The notes beneath the pieces were generated by a model, which ran no database searches, was not told where the DNA came from, and saw nothing but the letters and a program-made list of their open reading frames with translations. This document shows positions 17,227 through 25,099 of a DNA stretch of 64,000 nucleotides, one piece after another (the first letter of the stretch is position 1; each line of letters opens with the position of its first letter). Origin of the DNA: Lachnospiraceae bacterium (GTDB taxonomy: Bacteria; Bacillota; Clostridia; Lachnospirales; Lachnospiraceae); NCBI GenBank assembly GCA_028693165.1, contig JAQUVX010000017.1, positions 25,712-89,711 of the forward strand, written 5' to 3'. The position numbers and the translations under genes are program-made.

Positions 17227-18981
17227 ATGGCAAAGATCGAACTTGGAAAACACAAATCTACGTTAAAGCGAATCCTGGATTACATCGGCGTTTACAAATG
17301 GTTCGTCCTGCTTTCTCTTTTGCTGGCGGCGGTCACGGTAGCCACCACTCTGTATGCTCCGATTCTGGTAGGAAATGGGGTAGACTTAATCCTTGGCCCG
17401 GGGGATGTCGATTTTGTGGGCCTGAAGAATATTTTGAAACATATTGTGGTCGTGATTGTGATCACGGCGCTGGCACAGTGGCTGATGAATCACATCAACA
17501 ATCAGATCACCTATCGCGTGGTCAAGGATATCCGGACGAAAGCTTTTAATCATCTGGAAATTCTGCCGCTTAAATATCTGGATTCCCACCAGTCCGGTGA
17601 CATTATCAGCCGGATTATCGCGGACATTGACCAGTTCTCCGAGGGACTGTTGATGGGCTTTACGCAGTTGTTTACCGGTGTCCTGACGATCCTCGGAACG
17701 CTGGGCTTCATGCTGGTGGTCAATCCGCTGATCACAGTAGTGGTGGTGCTGGTCACTCCGCTTTCCTTATTTGTGGCGAGCTTCATCGCGAAGAAAACCT
17801 TTATCATGTTCAAGCTGCAGTCCCAGACGCGGGGGGAGCTGACCTCACTTGTGGATGAGATGATCGGCAATGAGAAGGTCGTGCAGGCATTTGGCTATGA
17901 GGAGAAGGCGCAGGAGAAATTCGAGGAGATCAACGAGCGGCTGCGCAAATACAGTCTGCGCGCGATTTTCTTCTCCTCCATCACAAACCCGTCCACCCGT
18001 TTTGTCAACAGCATGGTGTACGCCAGCGTCGGCGTGGTCGGTGCATTCGCGGCGGTTCGTGGAATCTTAAGCGTGGGTCAGCTGTCCATCTTTTTGAGCT
18101 ATGCCAACCAGTACACGAAGCCGTTCAACGAGATCTCCGGCGTGGTAACCGAGCTGCAAAACGCCCTGGCCTGTGCGGCGCGGGTATTTGAGCTGATCGA
18201 TGAGCCGCCGTTTCCGGCAGAAGATGCGGATGCGGTCGTGCTGGAGGATGTGGATGGAAGCGTAAACCTGGAGAATGTTGCATTTTCCTATCTGCCGGAC
18301 GTTCCGCTGATTGAGGACCTGAATCTGGACGTAAAGCCAGGACAGCGTATCGCTATCGTCGGTCCCACCGGCTGCGGCAAGACTACGATCATCAATCTTC
18401 TGATGCGGTTCTACGACGTGAAGGCCGGTTCCATCCAGGTCTCCGGCACAGACATCCGTCACATGACCCGCAAGAGCCTGCGCACGAACTACGGCATGGT
18501 GCTCCAGGAAACCTGGCTGAAGGCTGGAACCATCCGTGAAAACATCGCCTACGGCAAGCCGGACGCGACCGAGGAGGAAATTATTCACGCAGCCAGAGAG
18601 GCCCACGCCCACAGCTTCATCAAGCGTATGCCCCAGGGCTATGACACTGTCATCACCGAGGACGGCGGCAACCTATCCCAGGGCCAGAAGCAGCTTCTCT
18701 GCATCGCCCGCGTCATGCTCTGCCTCCCCCCGATGCTGATCCTCGACGAAGCCACCTCCTCCATCGACACCAGAACCGAACTAAAGATCCAACAAGCCTT
18801 CGCCTCTATGATGCAAGGCCGCACCAGCTTCATCGTAGCCCACCGCCTGTCAACGATTAAAGAAGCAGATGTAATCCTTGTAATGAAAGACGGTCATATC
18901 GTGGAGCAGGGGACGCATGAAGGGTTGTTGGAAAAGAATGGGTTTTATGCGGAAATATATCGGGCACAATTTTCGTGTTAA
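17227..18981 (+). CDS. Heterodimeric ABC exporter half-transporter B (catalytic site intact)
   Basis: A 584-residue partner of the preceding half-transporter. It has a six-helix membrane domain followed by an ATPase domain with Walker A GPTGCGKTT and Walker B LILDEATSSID with the catalytic Glu. The signature is LSQGQ instead of LSGGQ, so the site formed with the first subunit's Asp-containing Walker B would be degenerate. The start at 17227 has GAGGAGGTG upstream within the end of the first gene; the 1-base gap implies coupling. Codons of the stretch about 18350-18830 are unusually rich in C-ending forms compared with the gene's beginning and last 50 codons. Confidence 0.9.
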   Translation: MAKIELGKHKSTLKRILDYIGVYKWFVLLSLLLAAVTVATTLYAPILVGNGVDLILGPGDVDFVGLKNILKHIVVVIVITALAQWLMNHINNQITYRVVKDIRTKAFNHLEILPLKYLDSHQSGDIISRIIADIDQFSEGLLMGFTQLFTGVLTILGTLGFMLVVNPLITVVVVLVTPLSLFVASFIAKKTFIMFKLQSQTRGELTSLVDEMIGNEKVVQAFGYEEKAQEKFEEINERLRKYSLRAIFFSSITNPSTRFVNSMVYASVGVVGAFAAVRGILSVGQLSIFLSYANQYTKPFNEISGVVTELQNALACAARVFELIDEPPFPAEDADAVVLEDVDGSVNLENVAFSYLPDVPLIEDLNLDVKPGQRIAIVGPTGCGKTTIINLLMRFYDVKAGSIQVSGTDIRHMTRKSLRTNYGMVLQETWLKAGTIRENIAYGKPDATEEEIIHAAREAHAHSFIKRMPQGYDTVITEDGGNLSQGQKQLLCIARVMLCLPPMLILDEATSSIDTRTELKIQQAFASMMQGRTSFIVAHRLSTIKEADVILVMKDGHIVEQGTHEGLLEKNGFYAEIYRAQFSC

Positions 18982-18995
18982 GCGATGAGCAGTGC

Positions 18996-19060
18996 GAAAA
19001 AAACTTGAACAGAATTTGCGTTGTGCTTGCACATAAGCAAATTTTGTTTGAGTTTTTTTC
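18996..19060. repeat. Large imperfect inverted repeat after the ABC operon
   Basis: GAAAAAAACTTGAACAG... at 18996 pairs with ...TTTGAGTTTTTTTC ending at 19060. Arms are about 24 bp with a few mismatches and the loop about 17 bases. The T-run in the right arm makes it plausible as a terminator of the ABC operon, but it is longer than usual. Confidence 0.75.
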
Positions 19061-19077
19061 ATAGGGCGAATGCCCGC

Positions 19078-19113
19078 GAGAGGGGGATGCCGCGTCCGCG
19101 GCATCCCCCTCTC
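19078..19113. repeat. Perfect 17-bp GC-rich palindrome
   Basis: GAGAGGGGGATGCCGCG and its exact reverse complement are separated by TC. A smaller GGGC-GAAT-GCCC hairpin sits at 19064-19075. The block 18996-19113 is three stacked hairpins, resembling an intergenic REP-like element. There is no coding potential and no flanking T-tract. Confidence 0.85.
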
Positions 19114-19179
19114 GTCCACTGCGCTCCCCCCATCACAAACTTATCTTTTTTTATTTCCTATTTCAGTAACCAAAAGTCA

Positions 19180-19208
19180 TTGACTACAAGTCAACAATAT
19201 GATAAAAC
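19180..19208 (+). promoter_or_regulatory. Promoter with palindromic TetR-type operator
   Basis: TTGACT-ACA-AGTCAA (19180-19194) is a perfect inverted repeat whose left arm is also the -35 element. TAAAAC (19203-19208) is a possible -10 at 17 bp spacing. The position just upstream of a tetR gene suggests autoregulation; the -10 is weak. Confidence 0.5.
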
Positions 19209-19256
19209 ATAAATAACAGAGACAAACAGAAACAAAAAAGGAGGTGACCCCCCACC

Positions 19257-19859
19257 ATGTCAAAACGCCAGGAAGCGGCGCTTGAAACAAGACGAAAACT
19301 GGTTGAGGCAGGAGAGCAGTTGATTTCGCAGCACGGTTTCGAGCATATCAGTGTCGAAGACATTACCAATGCCTGCGGATGCAGCAAAGGGACATTTTAT
19401 ACTTACTTTAAGAAAAAAGAAGACATCGTCGATGAAATTAACCGCCGGCCATTTGATCAGACCATAGAGCGGCTTCTCAAAGAGGATAGCGGGATTGTGG
19501 AAAAGCTGATGCAGTATTTCAATGAATTTATGGACAATGTTCAGTACAAAGGGCTGCGAATCGCCCAGCAGTGGATGAAAAATGTGGCGGATCCCAGTGC
19601 ATTTCCGGACGGCGGAGTCAATGAAAAGCTGGCCTTCGATTATTGCGGACTGAAGGAACTGCTGGACCAGGCAGTGGAGCAGGGAGAGCTGAGACAGGAT
19701 ACTCCGGTTGATGCGCTTTCGTGGCTTCTGATCACGGAGCTGTATGGGATGACCTTCTGCTGGTGTATGTCGGACGGCGCGTTTGAGCCGGGAGACTGGA
19801 AAGACCAGCTTTCAAAATTGCAGATAAAACAGGTATTGTCGGATTATATAGGAGGATGA
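19257..19859 (+). CDS. TetR family transcriptional regulator
   Basis: A 200-residue regulator with an N-terminal HTH: HISVEDITNACGCSKGTFYTYFKKKEDIV (residues about 30-58), the TetR consensus. The C-terminal ligand domain is not assignable. A strong AGGAGGTG RBS precedes it, although a C-run lies between RBS and ATG. It ends 3 bases before the aldo/keto reductase gene, so it probably controls that gene and itself through the palindrome at 19180-19194. Confidence 0.9.
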   Translation: MSKRQEAALETRRKLVEAGEQLISQHGFEHISVEDITNACGCSKGTFYTYFKKKEDIVDEINRRPFDQTIERLLKEDSGIVEKLMQYFNEFMDNVQYKGLRIAQQWMKNVADPSAFPDGGVNEKLAFDYCGLKELLDQAVEQGELRQDTPVDALSWLLITELYGMTFCWCMSDGAFEPGDWKDQLSKLQIKQVLSDYIGG

Positions 19860-19862
19860 AGG

Positions 19863-20981
19863 ATGAGCGAGCTTGGAAACGGGATTAAAAAATTAGGATT
19901 TGGTCTGATGCGGCTACCGAAGAAGGATGACGTGATTGACGTGGAACAGACCAAAAAAATGGTGGATTTGTTCATGGAGGCGGGTTTTACCTATTTCGAC
20001 ACGGCATGGGCCTACGCGGGTTCGGAGGACGCGATCCGTCAGGCACTGGTGGAGCGTTATCCGAGAGAATCCTTCCAGCTGGCGACGAAGAATGCGGCAT
20101 GGATCAACTGCAAAACAAGAGAAGAGGCGATCGCACAGTTTGATACCTCTTTAAAACAGACCGGAGCCGGTTATTTCGATTTCTATCTGCTGCACAATCT
20201 GGGTGAGTCACGCACGCAGTTCTTTGACAACTTTGATCTGTGGAGCTGGGCGCAGGAAAAGAAAAAAGAAGGGCTGATCCGTCATGTGGGCTTCTCATTC
20301 CACTCGACGCCAGAGGAATTGGAAGAAATTCTGAAGAAACATCCGGAGGTGGAATTTGTTCAGCTTCAGATTAACTATGCAGACTGGGAGAATCCGGCGG
20401 TTCAGTCGAAACGCTGCTATGAGGTGGCGAGAAAGTACGGCAAGCCGGTCGTGATCATGGAGCCTGTCAAGGGTGGAATGCTGGCGACACCTCCTGAATC
20501 CGTTCAGAAGATTTTCAAGGATGCGGAGCCGGAGTCCTCGGTGGCATCCTGGGCTGTTCGTTTCGCGGCGGATTTAGAAGGGGTGATTACCGTTCTTTCC
20601 GGCATGAGCAATGTAGAGCAGATGGAGAACAACCTTTCCTACATGAAGGATTTCACGGGACTGACAGAGGCGCAGAACAAGGTTCTGGCCGAGGCCAGAG
20701 AAGAACTGAACCGGATTCCGCTGATCCCGTGCACGACCTGCAATTACTGCGCGAAGGTATGCCCGATGGCGATCGGCATTTCTGGTTCCTTCACGGCGAT
20801 GAATTATATGACCCTGTATCACGATCTGGGTTCGGCGCAGCATCAGGAGAACTGGCTGGTGGGCGGCCATGGAAAGAAGAAAGCTGCCGAGTGCATCCAG
20901 TGCGGAAAATGTGAGCAGGTTTGCCCGCAGCATATTGCGATTCGTGAGGAATTGAGCAGGGTGGCGGAGCAGTTGGGATAA
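19863..20981 (+). CDS. Aldo/keto reductase with C-terminal ferredoxin-type 4Fe-4S domain
   Basis: A 372-residue protein. An aldo/keto reductase barrel (residues 1-285) has FDTAWAYAGSEDAIRQAL with the catalytic Asp/Tyr, a Lys in ATKNAAW, and LLHNL in place of the usual LLHxP. The C-terminal domain has two cysteine clusters, CTTCNYCAKVCP and CIQCGKCEQVCP, binding two 4Fe-4S centres. This layout is common in anaerobes and suggests electron exchange with ferredoxin rather than only NAD(P)H. The physiological substrate is unknown. It is co-transcribed with the tetR gene. Confidence 0.9.
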   Translation: MSELGNGIKKLGFGLMRLPKKDDVIDVEQTKKMVDLFMEAGFTYFDTAWAYAGSEDAIRQALVERYPRESFQLATKNAAWINCKTREEAIAQFDTSLKQTGAGYFDFYLLHNLGESRTQFFDNFDLWSWAQEKKKEGLIRHVGFSFHSTPEELEEILKKHPEVEFVQLQINYADWENPAVQSKRCYEVARKYGKPVVIMEPVKGGMLATPPESVQKIFKDAEPESSVASWAVRFAADLEGVITVLSGMSNVEQMENNLSYMKDFTGLTEAQNKVLAEAREELNRIPLIPCTTCNYCAKVCPMAIGISGSFTAMNYMTLYHDLGSAQHQENWLVGGHGKKKAAECIQCGKCEQVCPQHIAIREELSRVAEQLG

Positions 20982-21028
20982 GTACAACAGGATGAAAGAA
21001 GAACGTTGTTAATAAGAAGTAAGTAAGG

Positions 21029-21086
21029 AAAAGTCATGGAGACGAGGACTGATTGGTAGATCGGTTCGGTTTTCATGGCTTTTTTA
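21029..21086 (+). terminator. Terminator-like hairpin after the reductase gene
   Basis: AAAAGTCATG pairs with CATGGCTTTT (one G-U) and is followed by TTTTT. The loop is long, about 30 bases. Confidence 0.5.
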
Positions 21087-21160
21087 CTAAAAGACGTCTT
21101 TTTTGTTATAAACAAGGATTCGATTATCTGTTACAATAATCTGGGGGAAGGGGATTGTAT

Positions 21161-22591
21161 ATGAAACGACAATTAAGTATCGTAGTATTTTTCGCGTCAC
21201 TTGGAACTGTGATTCTCGTTATGATTTTTGCGGCAATAGGCATGATGACCTATGGATTGTCGGCGCAAAACAAACTGCAGGCCAATTTCATCAACCGTAC
21301 TTCGACGGCAGATACAATTCTGGCTAATTTATACGAGATGGAAGAATGTTTTGAATCGGTACAGCGCGGTCAGGAGTCGGAAAACGGGGTATCTTATCAG
21401 GAGTCCTGTGACCGGCTGGAGGCCAATCTGTCGTATTACAAGACGCTGTGTGCAGATTCTCAGACGACGCTGGATTATGTCCGCAGGCTTCATAATTTTA
21501 ATCTTTATCAGCAGAAGCAGCTTCTGGAGGTAAAGAATGGAATACTGGAAGGATATCGCGTTTTTCTCTATATTTCCCGTGGCTTGGATCTTCATCAGCA
21601 GCAGACGCTTGAGATGGCGCAGACGGATATGCTTCTGGCGAGAGGGGCTTATGAGAAGGCTTCCGAGCAGCTGTCAAGACGGATATTCACCGTCATGCTG
21701 GTTCTGGCAGCTGGTGCAGTGCTGACAGGGGCGATGATGATTCGTTTTTATCTGGATATTAAAATGATTCTGCACCACATGGTGCTGTATTTCCGTAAGC
21801 TTGGGAAATGTGACTGGGATGCACCGGATTTGCAGACTTCCCGTTACCGGGAATTTGATTTGATTTCCCAGACAGCGAATCACATGAAACTGACCATTAA
21901 GGATTTCATTCGAGAGATCCAGAGGCAGTCTGAACTTGAAAAACAGCTGAATGAAGAGCGGCTGATCAATGAACAGCAGCACAACAAGTTGATCTCTGCG
22001 CAGCTTTCAGCACTGCGGGCGCAGGTTAATCCACATTTTCTGTTCAATGCGCTGAATATGATTGGCATAACAGCCCTGGTTGGTAAATCGGAGACTGTGA
22101 TGCAGCTGGTGGAGGCGACCGGAAAGATTCTGCGGTATTCGCTGTACCACCAGAAAGCACTGACTCCGCTGAAGGAAGAACTTGAGATTGTGGAGCAGTA
22201 TCTTTTTCTGCAAAAATGCAGGTTCAAAGAAGCTGTGGAATCAGAAATCCATAATGATCTGGATGAAGAGGAGATCCTGATCCCGACGATGTCGGTTCAG
22301 CCGATTGTTGAGAATTGTTTTAAACATGGATTTGGAAATAAGAAGCGTTTGCATATTCACATCTCTATTACTGGAGAGGAAGAGTTGATCTCGATCTGTG
22401 TTCGTGATGATGGTGTGGGATTTGCTTCGGACGCAGACGCAAGGACGGAGAACAGCGGAATCGGGCTTAATAATATTCGGGAGCGCCTGGAACTGATGTA
22501 TGGAGCGGGACAGGCAGAACTCCGGATAGAGAGTGAGCTGGATGTTTATAGTAGTGTCACACTGACAATTCCGAGAAGGGAGACAGCATGA
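21161..22591 (+). CDS. Sensor histidine kinase, LytS/YesM type
   Basis: A 476-residue membrane sensor. Transmembrane segments lie at about residues 5-30 and 170-195 and enclose an extracytoplasmic region of about 140 residues. They are followed by a HAMP-like linker and a coiled segment. The His_kinase domain (PF06580) has the phosphoacceptor region RAQVNPHFLFNAL, and the ATPase domain has PIVENCFKHGF (N box), DDGVGF (G1) and GIGLNNIRERL (G2). The start at 21161 follows GGGGGAAGGGGA. It overlaps the response regulator by 4 bases. YesMN-type pairs usually sense extracellular carbohydrates and control the adjacent transporter. Confidence 0.92.
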   Translation: MKRQLSIVVFFASLGTVILVMIFAAIGMMTYGLSAQNKLQANFINRTSTADTILANLYEMEECFESVQRGQESENGVSYQESCDRLEANLSYYKTLCADSQTTLDYVRRLHNFNLYQQKQLLEVKNGILEGYRVFLYISRGLDLHQQQTLEMAQTDMLLARGAYEKASEQLSRRIFTVMLVLAAGAVLTGAMMIRFYLDIKMILHHMVLYFRKLGKCDWDAPDLQTSRYREFDLISQTANHMKLTIKDFIREIQRQSELEKQLNEERLINEQQHNKLISAQLSALRAQVNPHFLFNALNMIGITALVGKSETVMQLVEATGKILRYSLYHQKALTPLKEELEIVEQYLFLQKCRFKEAVESEIHNDLDEEEILIPTMSVQPIVENCFKHGFGNKKRLHIHISITGEEELISICVRDDGVGFASDADARTENSGIGLNNIRERLELMYGAGQAELRIESELDVYSSVTLTIPRRETA

Positions 22592-23313
22592 AGGTATTGA
22601 TCGTGGAAGATGAAGAATTAGAATATCAGGCAATCATCCATCTGCTGAATCTGAAATATCCGGCAATATCGAAGATTTTGACGGCACAGGATGGAGAAAA
22701 AGCGGTTTATATGGCTGTGACCAGTCAGCCGGATCTGATTTTTATGGATATCAATCTTCCAGTATTGAATGGAATGGAAGCTGCAAAACAGATTCGCAGA
22801 CAGCTTCCGGACAGCAAGATTATCATGGTAACAGCTTATTCAGATTTTGAATATCTTCGGGAATCCATCCGGATTCAGGCATTGGATTACATTGTAAAAC
22901 CATATTCCGCAGATACCTTTTATGAGTCTGTGGACCGTGCCCTGCAGGATCATTCGGACAGTATGAAGTTATATGGAAAGAAAAGCAGCATTGAAAGAAT
23001 CAAGAAATATCTGGAACAGCATTATTCAGAAAATATTACCCTACAGGATATTGCAGATGAAGTATGTCTGGAGAAGTCTTATCTTGGACGGCTGTTCCGG
23101 GAAGAATGCCAGATGACTGTGATGACCTGCTTGAGGAAGATTCGGATTGAGAAAGCCAGTGAACTTCTGATGCGCGGAATGAGTGCAGGAGAGGTGGCAG
23201 AGAAAACCGGTTTTGGAGATCAGGCTTATTTTGGAAAATCGTTTAAACAGGCCACTGGTATTTCACCGGCGAAATATCGGGATGAGAAGATTAAAAAAAC
23301 GTTTTTGTCATAA
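22588..23313 (+). CDS. Response regulator, YesN/AraC type
   Basis: A 241-residue regulator. The receiver domain has acidic EDEE, the phosphoacceptor Asp in DLIFMDINLP (near residue 53), conserved Thr/Ala in MVTAYSDF and Lys in IVKPY. A C-terminal AraC-type double HTH (residues about 140-240) ends with GFGDQAYFGKSFKQATGISPAKYR. It is shorter than many YesN proteins (500 residues), with little linker. It is coupled to the kinase by the ATGA overlap. It likely activates the TRAP-sulfatase operon that begins 98 bases downstream. Confidence 0.92.
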   Translation: MKVLIVEDEELEYQAIIHLLNLKYPAISKILTAQDGEKAVYMAVTSQPDLIFMDINLPVLNGMEAAKQIRRQLPDSKIIMVTAYSDFEYLRESIRIQALDYIVKPYSADTFYESVDRALQDHSDSMKLYGKKSSIERIKKYLEQHYSENITLQDIADEVCLEKSYLGRLFREECQMTVMTCLRKIRIEKASELLMRGMSAGEVAEKTGFGDQAYFGKSFKQATGISPAKYRDEKIKKTFLS

Positions 23314-23391
23314 TTTGAGTCGTTTCGTTCAATGGGAAATGCTGTCGGAACTTGGTAGAATCATTGTATAAAGAAAACGTTAAAAAACGTT
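23298..23391 (+). promoter_or_regulatory. Cluster of three AACGTT palindromes before the TRAP operon
   Basis: AACGTT occurs at 23298-23303 (in a longer AAAAACGTTTTT palindrome), 23376-23381 and 23386-23391. The last two are exactly 10 bp apart, one helical turn, and directly precede the RBS of dctP. They could be binding sites for the AraC-type response regulator or another repressor. No clear sigma-A promoter was found; a TATAAA lies at about 23367. Confidence 0.4.
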
Positions 23392-23411
23392 TCAGGAGGA
23401 GGTTATTTACC

Positions 23412-24512
23412 ATGAGAAAGGCAGTAGCATTATTATTATCAGGAACTATGATGATCTCACTTACAGCATGCGGAGGAGGAGCGGCACACACAGAGGCCAC
23501 TACCACAGCGGCACCTGCGGCAGCGACGACGGCGGAAGAAAAAGCAGCGGAGACAACGGCAGCGGGGACTGCTGAAGAAAAAACTGCAGATGCTGGAGAA
23601 AGTTATACTTTGAAGGTGGCGTTACAGAATGGTGAGAATCATCCATTGTGTCAGAGTGTAGCAGAATTTGGAAGACTTGCGGAAGCAAAATCAGACGGAC
23701 GGATCAAATTTGATATCTATTACAGTGGTTCTCTGGGAGACAAGGCGAGCACTGTGCAGGGAATGCAGACTGGAACCATCGATATGGCAATGCTGATGAG
23801 TGGGGTTATCGCAGACTATGGCTGCGATCAGTTGGGGGTATTCACATTCCCGTATCTGTTTGATTCGGTTGCGCATGCAAGGGCATTCGAGAAGAGCGAT
23901 GACGGAAAGGCTTTGCTGGATACCGTGCAGTCGTCAGGAAGCTCGATGGTATGCCTTGGCGCTTATCAGGAATCTGCAAGAAACTATTTCTTTACGAAGA
24001 AGAGAGTGGAGAAGCCGGGGGATATGAAGAATTTGCAGATCCGCTGCCAGGAAGGTTCCATCTACTATGATGCGGTGGAAGCCATGGGTGCGGCAGCGCA
24101 GTCGGTTGCTTTTTCAGAGTTATACAGCGCTCTGCAGTCCGGTGTTGTGGATGGTGCAGAACAGCCGCTTTCCGGATTTGTGAACAATGCCTTTCAGGAG
24201 GTTGCAAAATACTATGTCCTGGATCAGCACGAGATTAGTCCGAATCTGATCCTGTTCTCGGAAGCGACCTGGAATCAGCTGAGTGCTGACGATCAGCAGC
24301 TGCTGAAAGATTGCTTTGAAGAGTCTGTTCCGTATTTTGAAAAGCTTTCAGACAGCAAGGATGCAGAATATTTGCAGACAATCAAGGATTCAGGAACCGA
24401 AGTGATTGATGTCGATGTAGCACAGTGGCAGGATGTCTGCAGCAGTGTATATGATACTTACGGTGATAAATATAAAGAGATCATCGATCAGATCAAGAAT
24501 ACAACTTATTAA
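23412..24512 (+). CDS. TRAP transporter substrate-binding lipoprotein (DctP type)
   Basis: A 366-residue lipoprotein: the signal peptide ends in LTAC with Cys20 as lipidation site, followed by an Ala/Thr/Glu-rich linker (residues 24-70). The DctP fold follows, with LGDKASTVQGMQTGTIDMAM, FPYLFDSVAHARAFEKSDDGKALLD and the conserved IRCQEGSIYYDAVEAMGA segment, whose Arg normally grips a substrate carboxylate. The start at 23412 has AGGAGG upstream; the longer frame from 23352 lacks a plausible start. DctP proteins bind organic acids, sugar acids or sulfonates. The downstream sulfatase suggests an anionic sulfated or derived ligand, which is inference. Confidence 0.9.
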   Translation: MRKAVALLLSGTMMISLTACGGGAAHTEATTTAAPAAATTAEEKAAETTAAGTAEEKTADAGESYTLKVALQNGENHPLCQSVAEFGRLAEAKSDGRIKFDIYYSGSLGDKASTVQGMQTGTIDMAMLMSGVIADYGCDQLGVFTFPYLFDSVAHARAFEKSDDGKALLDTVQSSGSSMVCLGAYQESARNYFFTKKRVEKPGDMKNLQIRCQEGSIYYDAVEAMGAAAQSVAFSELYSALQSGVVDGAEQPLSGFVNNAFQEVAKYYVLDQHEISPNLILFSEATWNQLSADDQQLLKDCFEESVPYFEKLSDSKDAEYLQTIKDSGTEVIDVDVAQWQDVCSSVYDTYGDKYKEIIDQIKNTTY

Positions 24513-24525
24513 TTCAATGAGCGAA

Positions 24526-24559
24526 GGGAATGGCAGGAAAGTTCGCCATTCCCTTTTTT
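24526..24559 (+). terminator. Intra-operon terminator between dctP and dctQ genes
   Basis: GGGAATGGC pairs perfectly with GCCATTCCC and is followed by TTTTTT. It lies between the binding-protein gene and the permease genes, so it probably attenuates permease expression relative to the binding protein. Confidence 0.85.
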
Positions 24560-24592
24560 GCTACTGGGTGTGCATTATTTAAGGAGGTTCTC

Positions 24593-25096
24593 ATGAATCA
24601 GGGAGAGAAAAAAGAACGGCCCGCTATTCAGGCTTTTGATCGTTTTGCTAATTATTTTTCAGAGTTTATGATGACAGTCTGTATTGTCATTTTTGTCATT
24701 ATGGTATTTTCCGTGTCTTATGGTGTGGCTGGGCGTTATATACCTTTTGTTAAGAATCCGCGGTGGACGCAGGAGCTGGCGATCCTCTGTATGGTATGGC
24801 TGTGTTTTCTGTGTGCAGGTTATGCAATCAAAGAAGGGCTTCATATCCGTATGACAATTATCAACTTTCTGGTGCCGAAGAAGGCAGCATCGGCCCTTCA
24901 TTTCTGCGCTTATGTTTTGCTCCTGGGTGTCAATACAATCTGGGTGGTCTATGGAATCCAGCTGATGAATCTGACAAAAATGGCAAAAATGTCTGCAACG
25001 AAATGGCCGATGAGTCTTACTTATCTTTCGGTTGTAGTCGGTGGTATCTATGGAATTGCCATGGCGGTCTATCGCCTTGTGAAAGGAGGATTTTAA
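24593..25096 (+). CDS. TRAP transporter small permease (DctQ type)
   Basis: A 167-residue protein with four hydrophobic segments (about residues 20-45, 55-75, 90-112, 130-155) and the DctQ family segment RYIPFVKNPRWTQELAILCMVW. It is the small membrane subunit linking the binding protein to the large permease. The start at 24593 follows AAGGAGG by 5 bases. It sits 3 bases before the dctM gene. Confidence 0.9.
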   Translation: MNQGEKKERPAIQAFDRFANYFSEFMMTVCIVIFVIMVFSVSYGVAGRYIPFVKNPRWTQELAILCMVWLCFLCAGYAIKEGLHIRMTIINFLVPKKAASALHFCAYVLLLGVNTIWVVYGIQLMNLTKMAKMSATKWPMSLTYLSVVVGGIYGIAMAVYRLVKGGF

Positions 25097-25099
25097 TCC

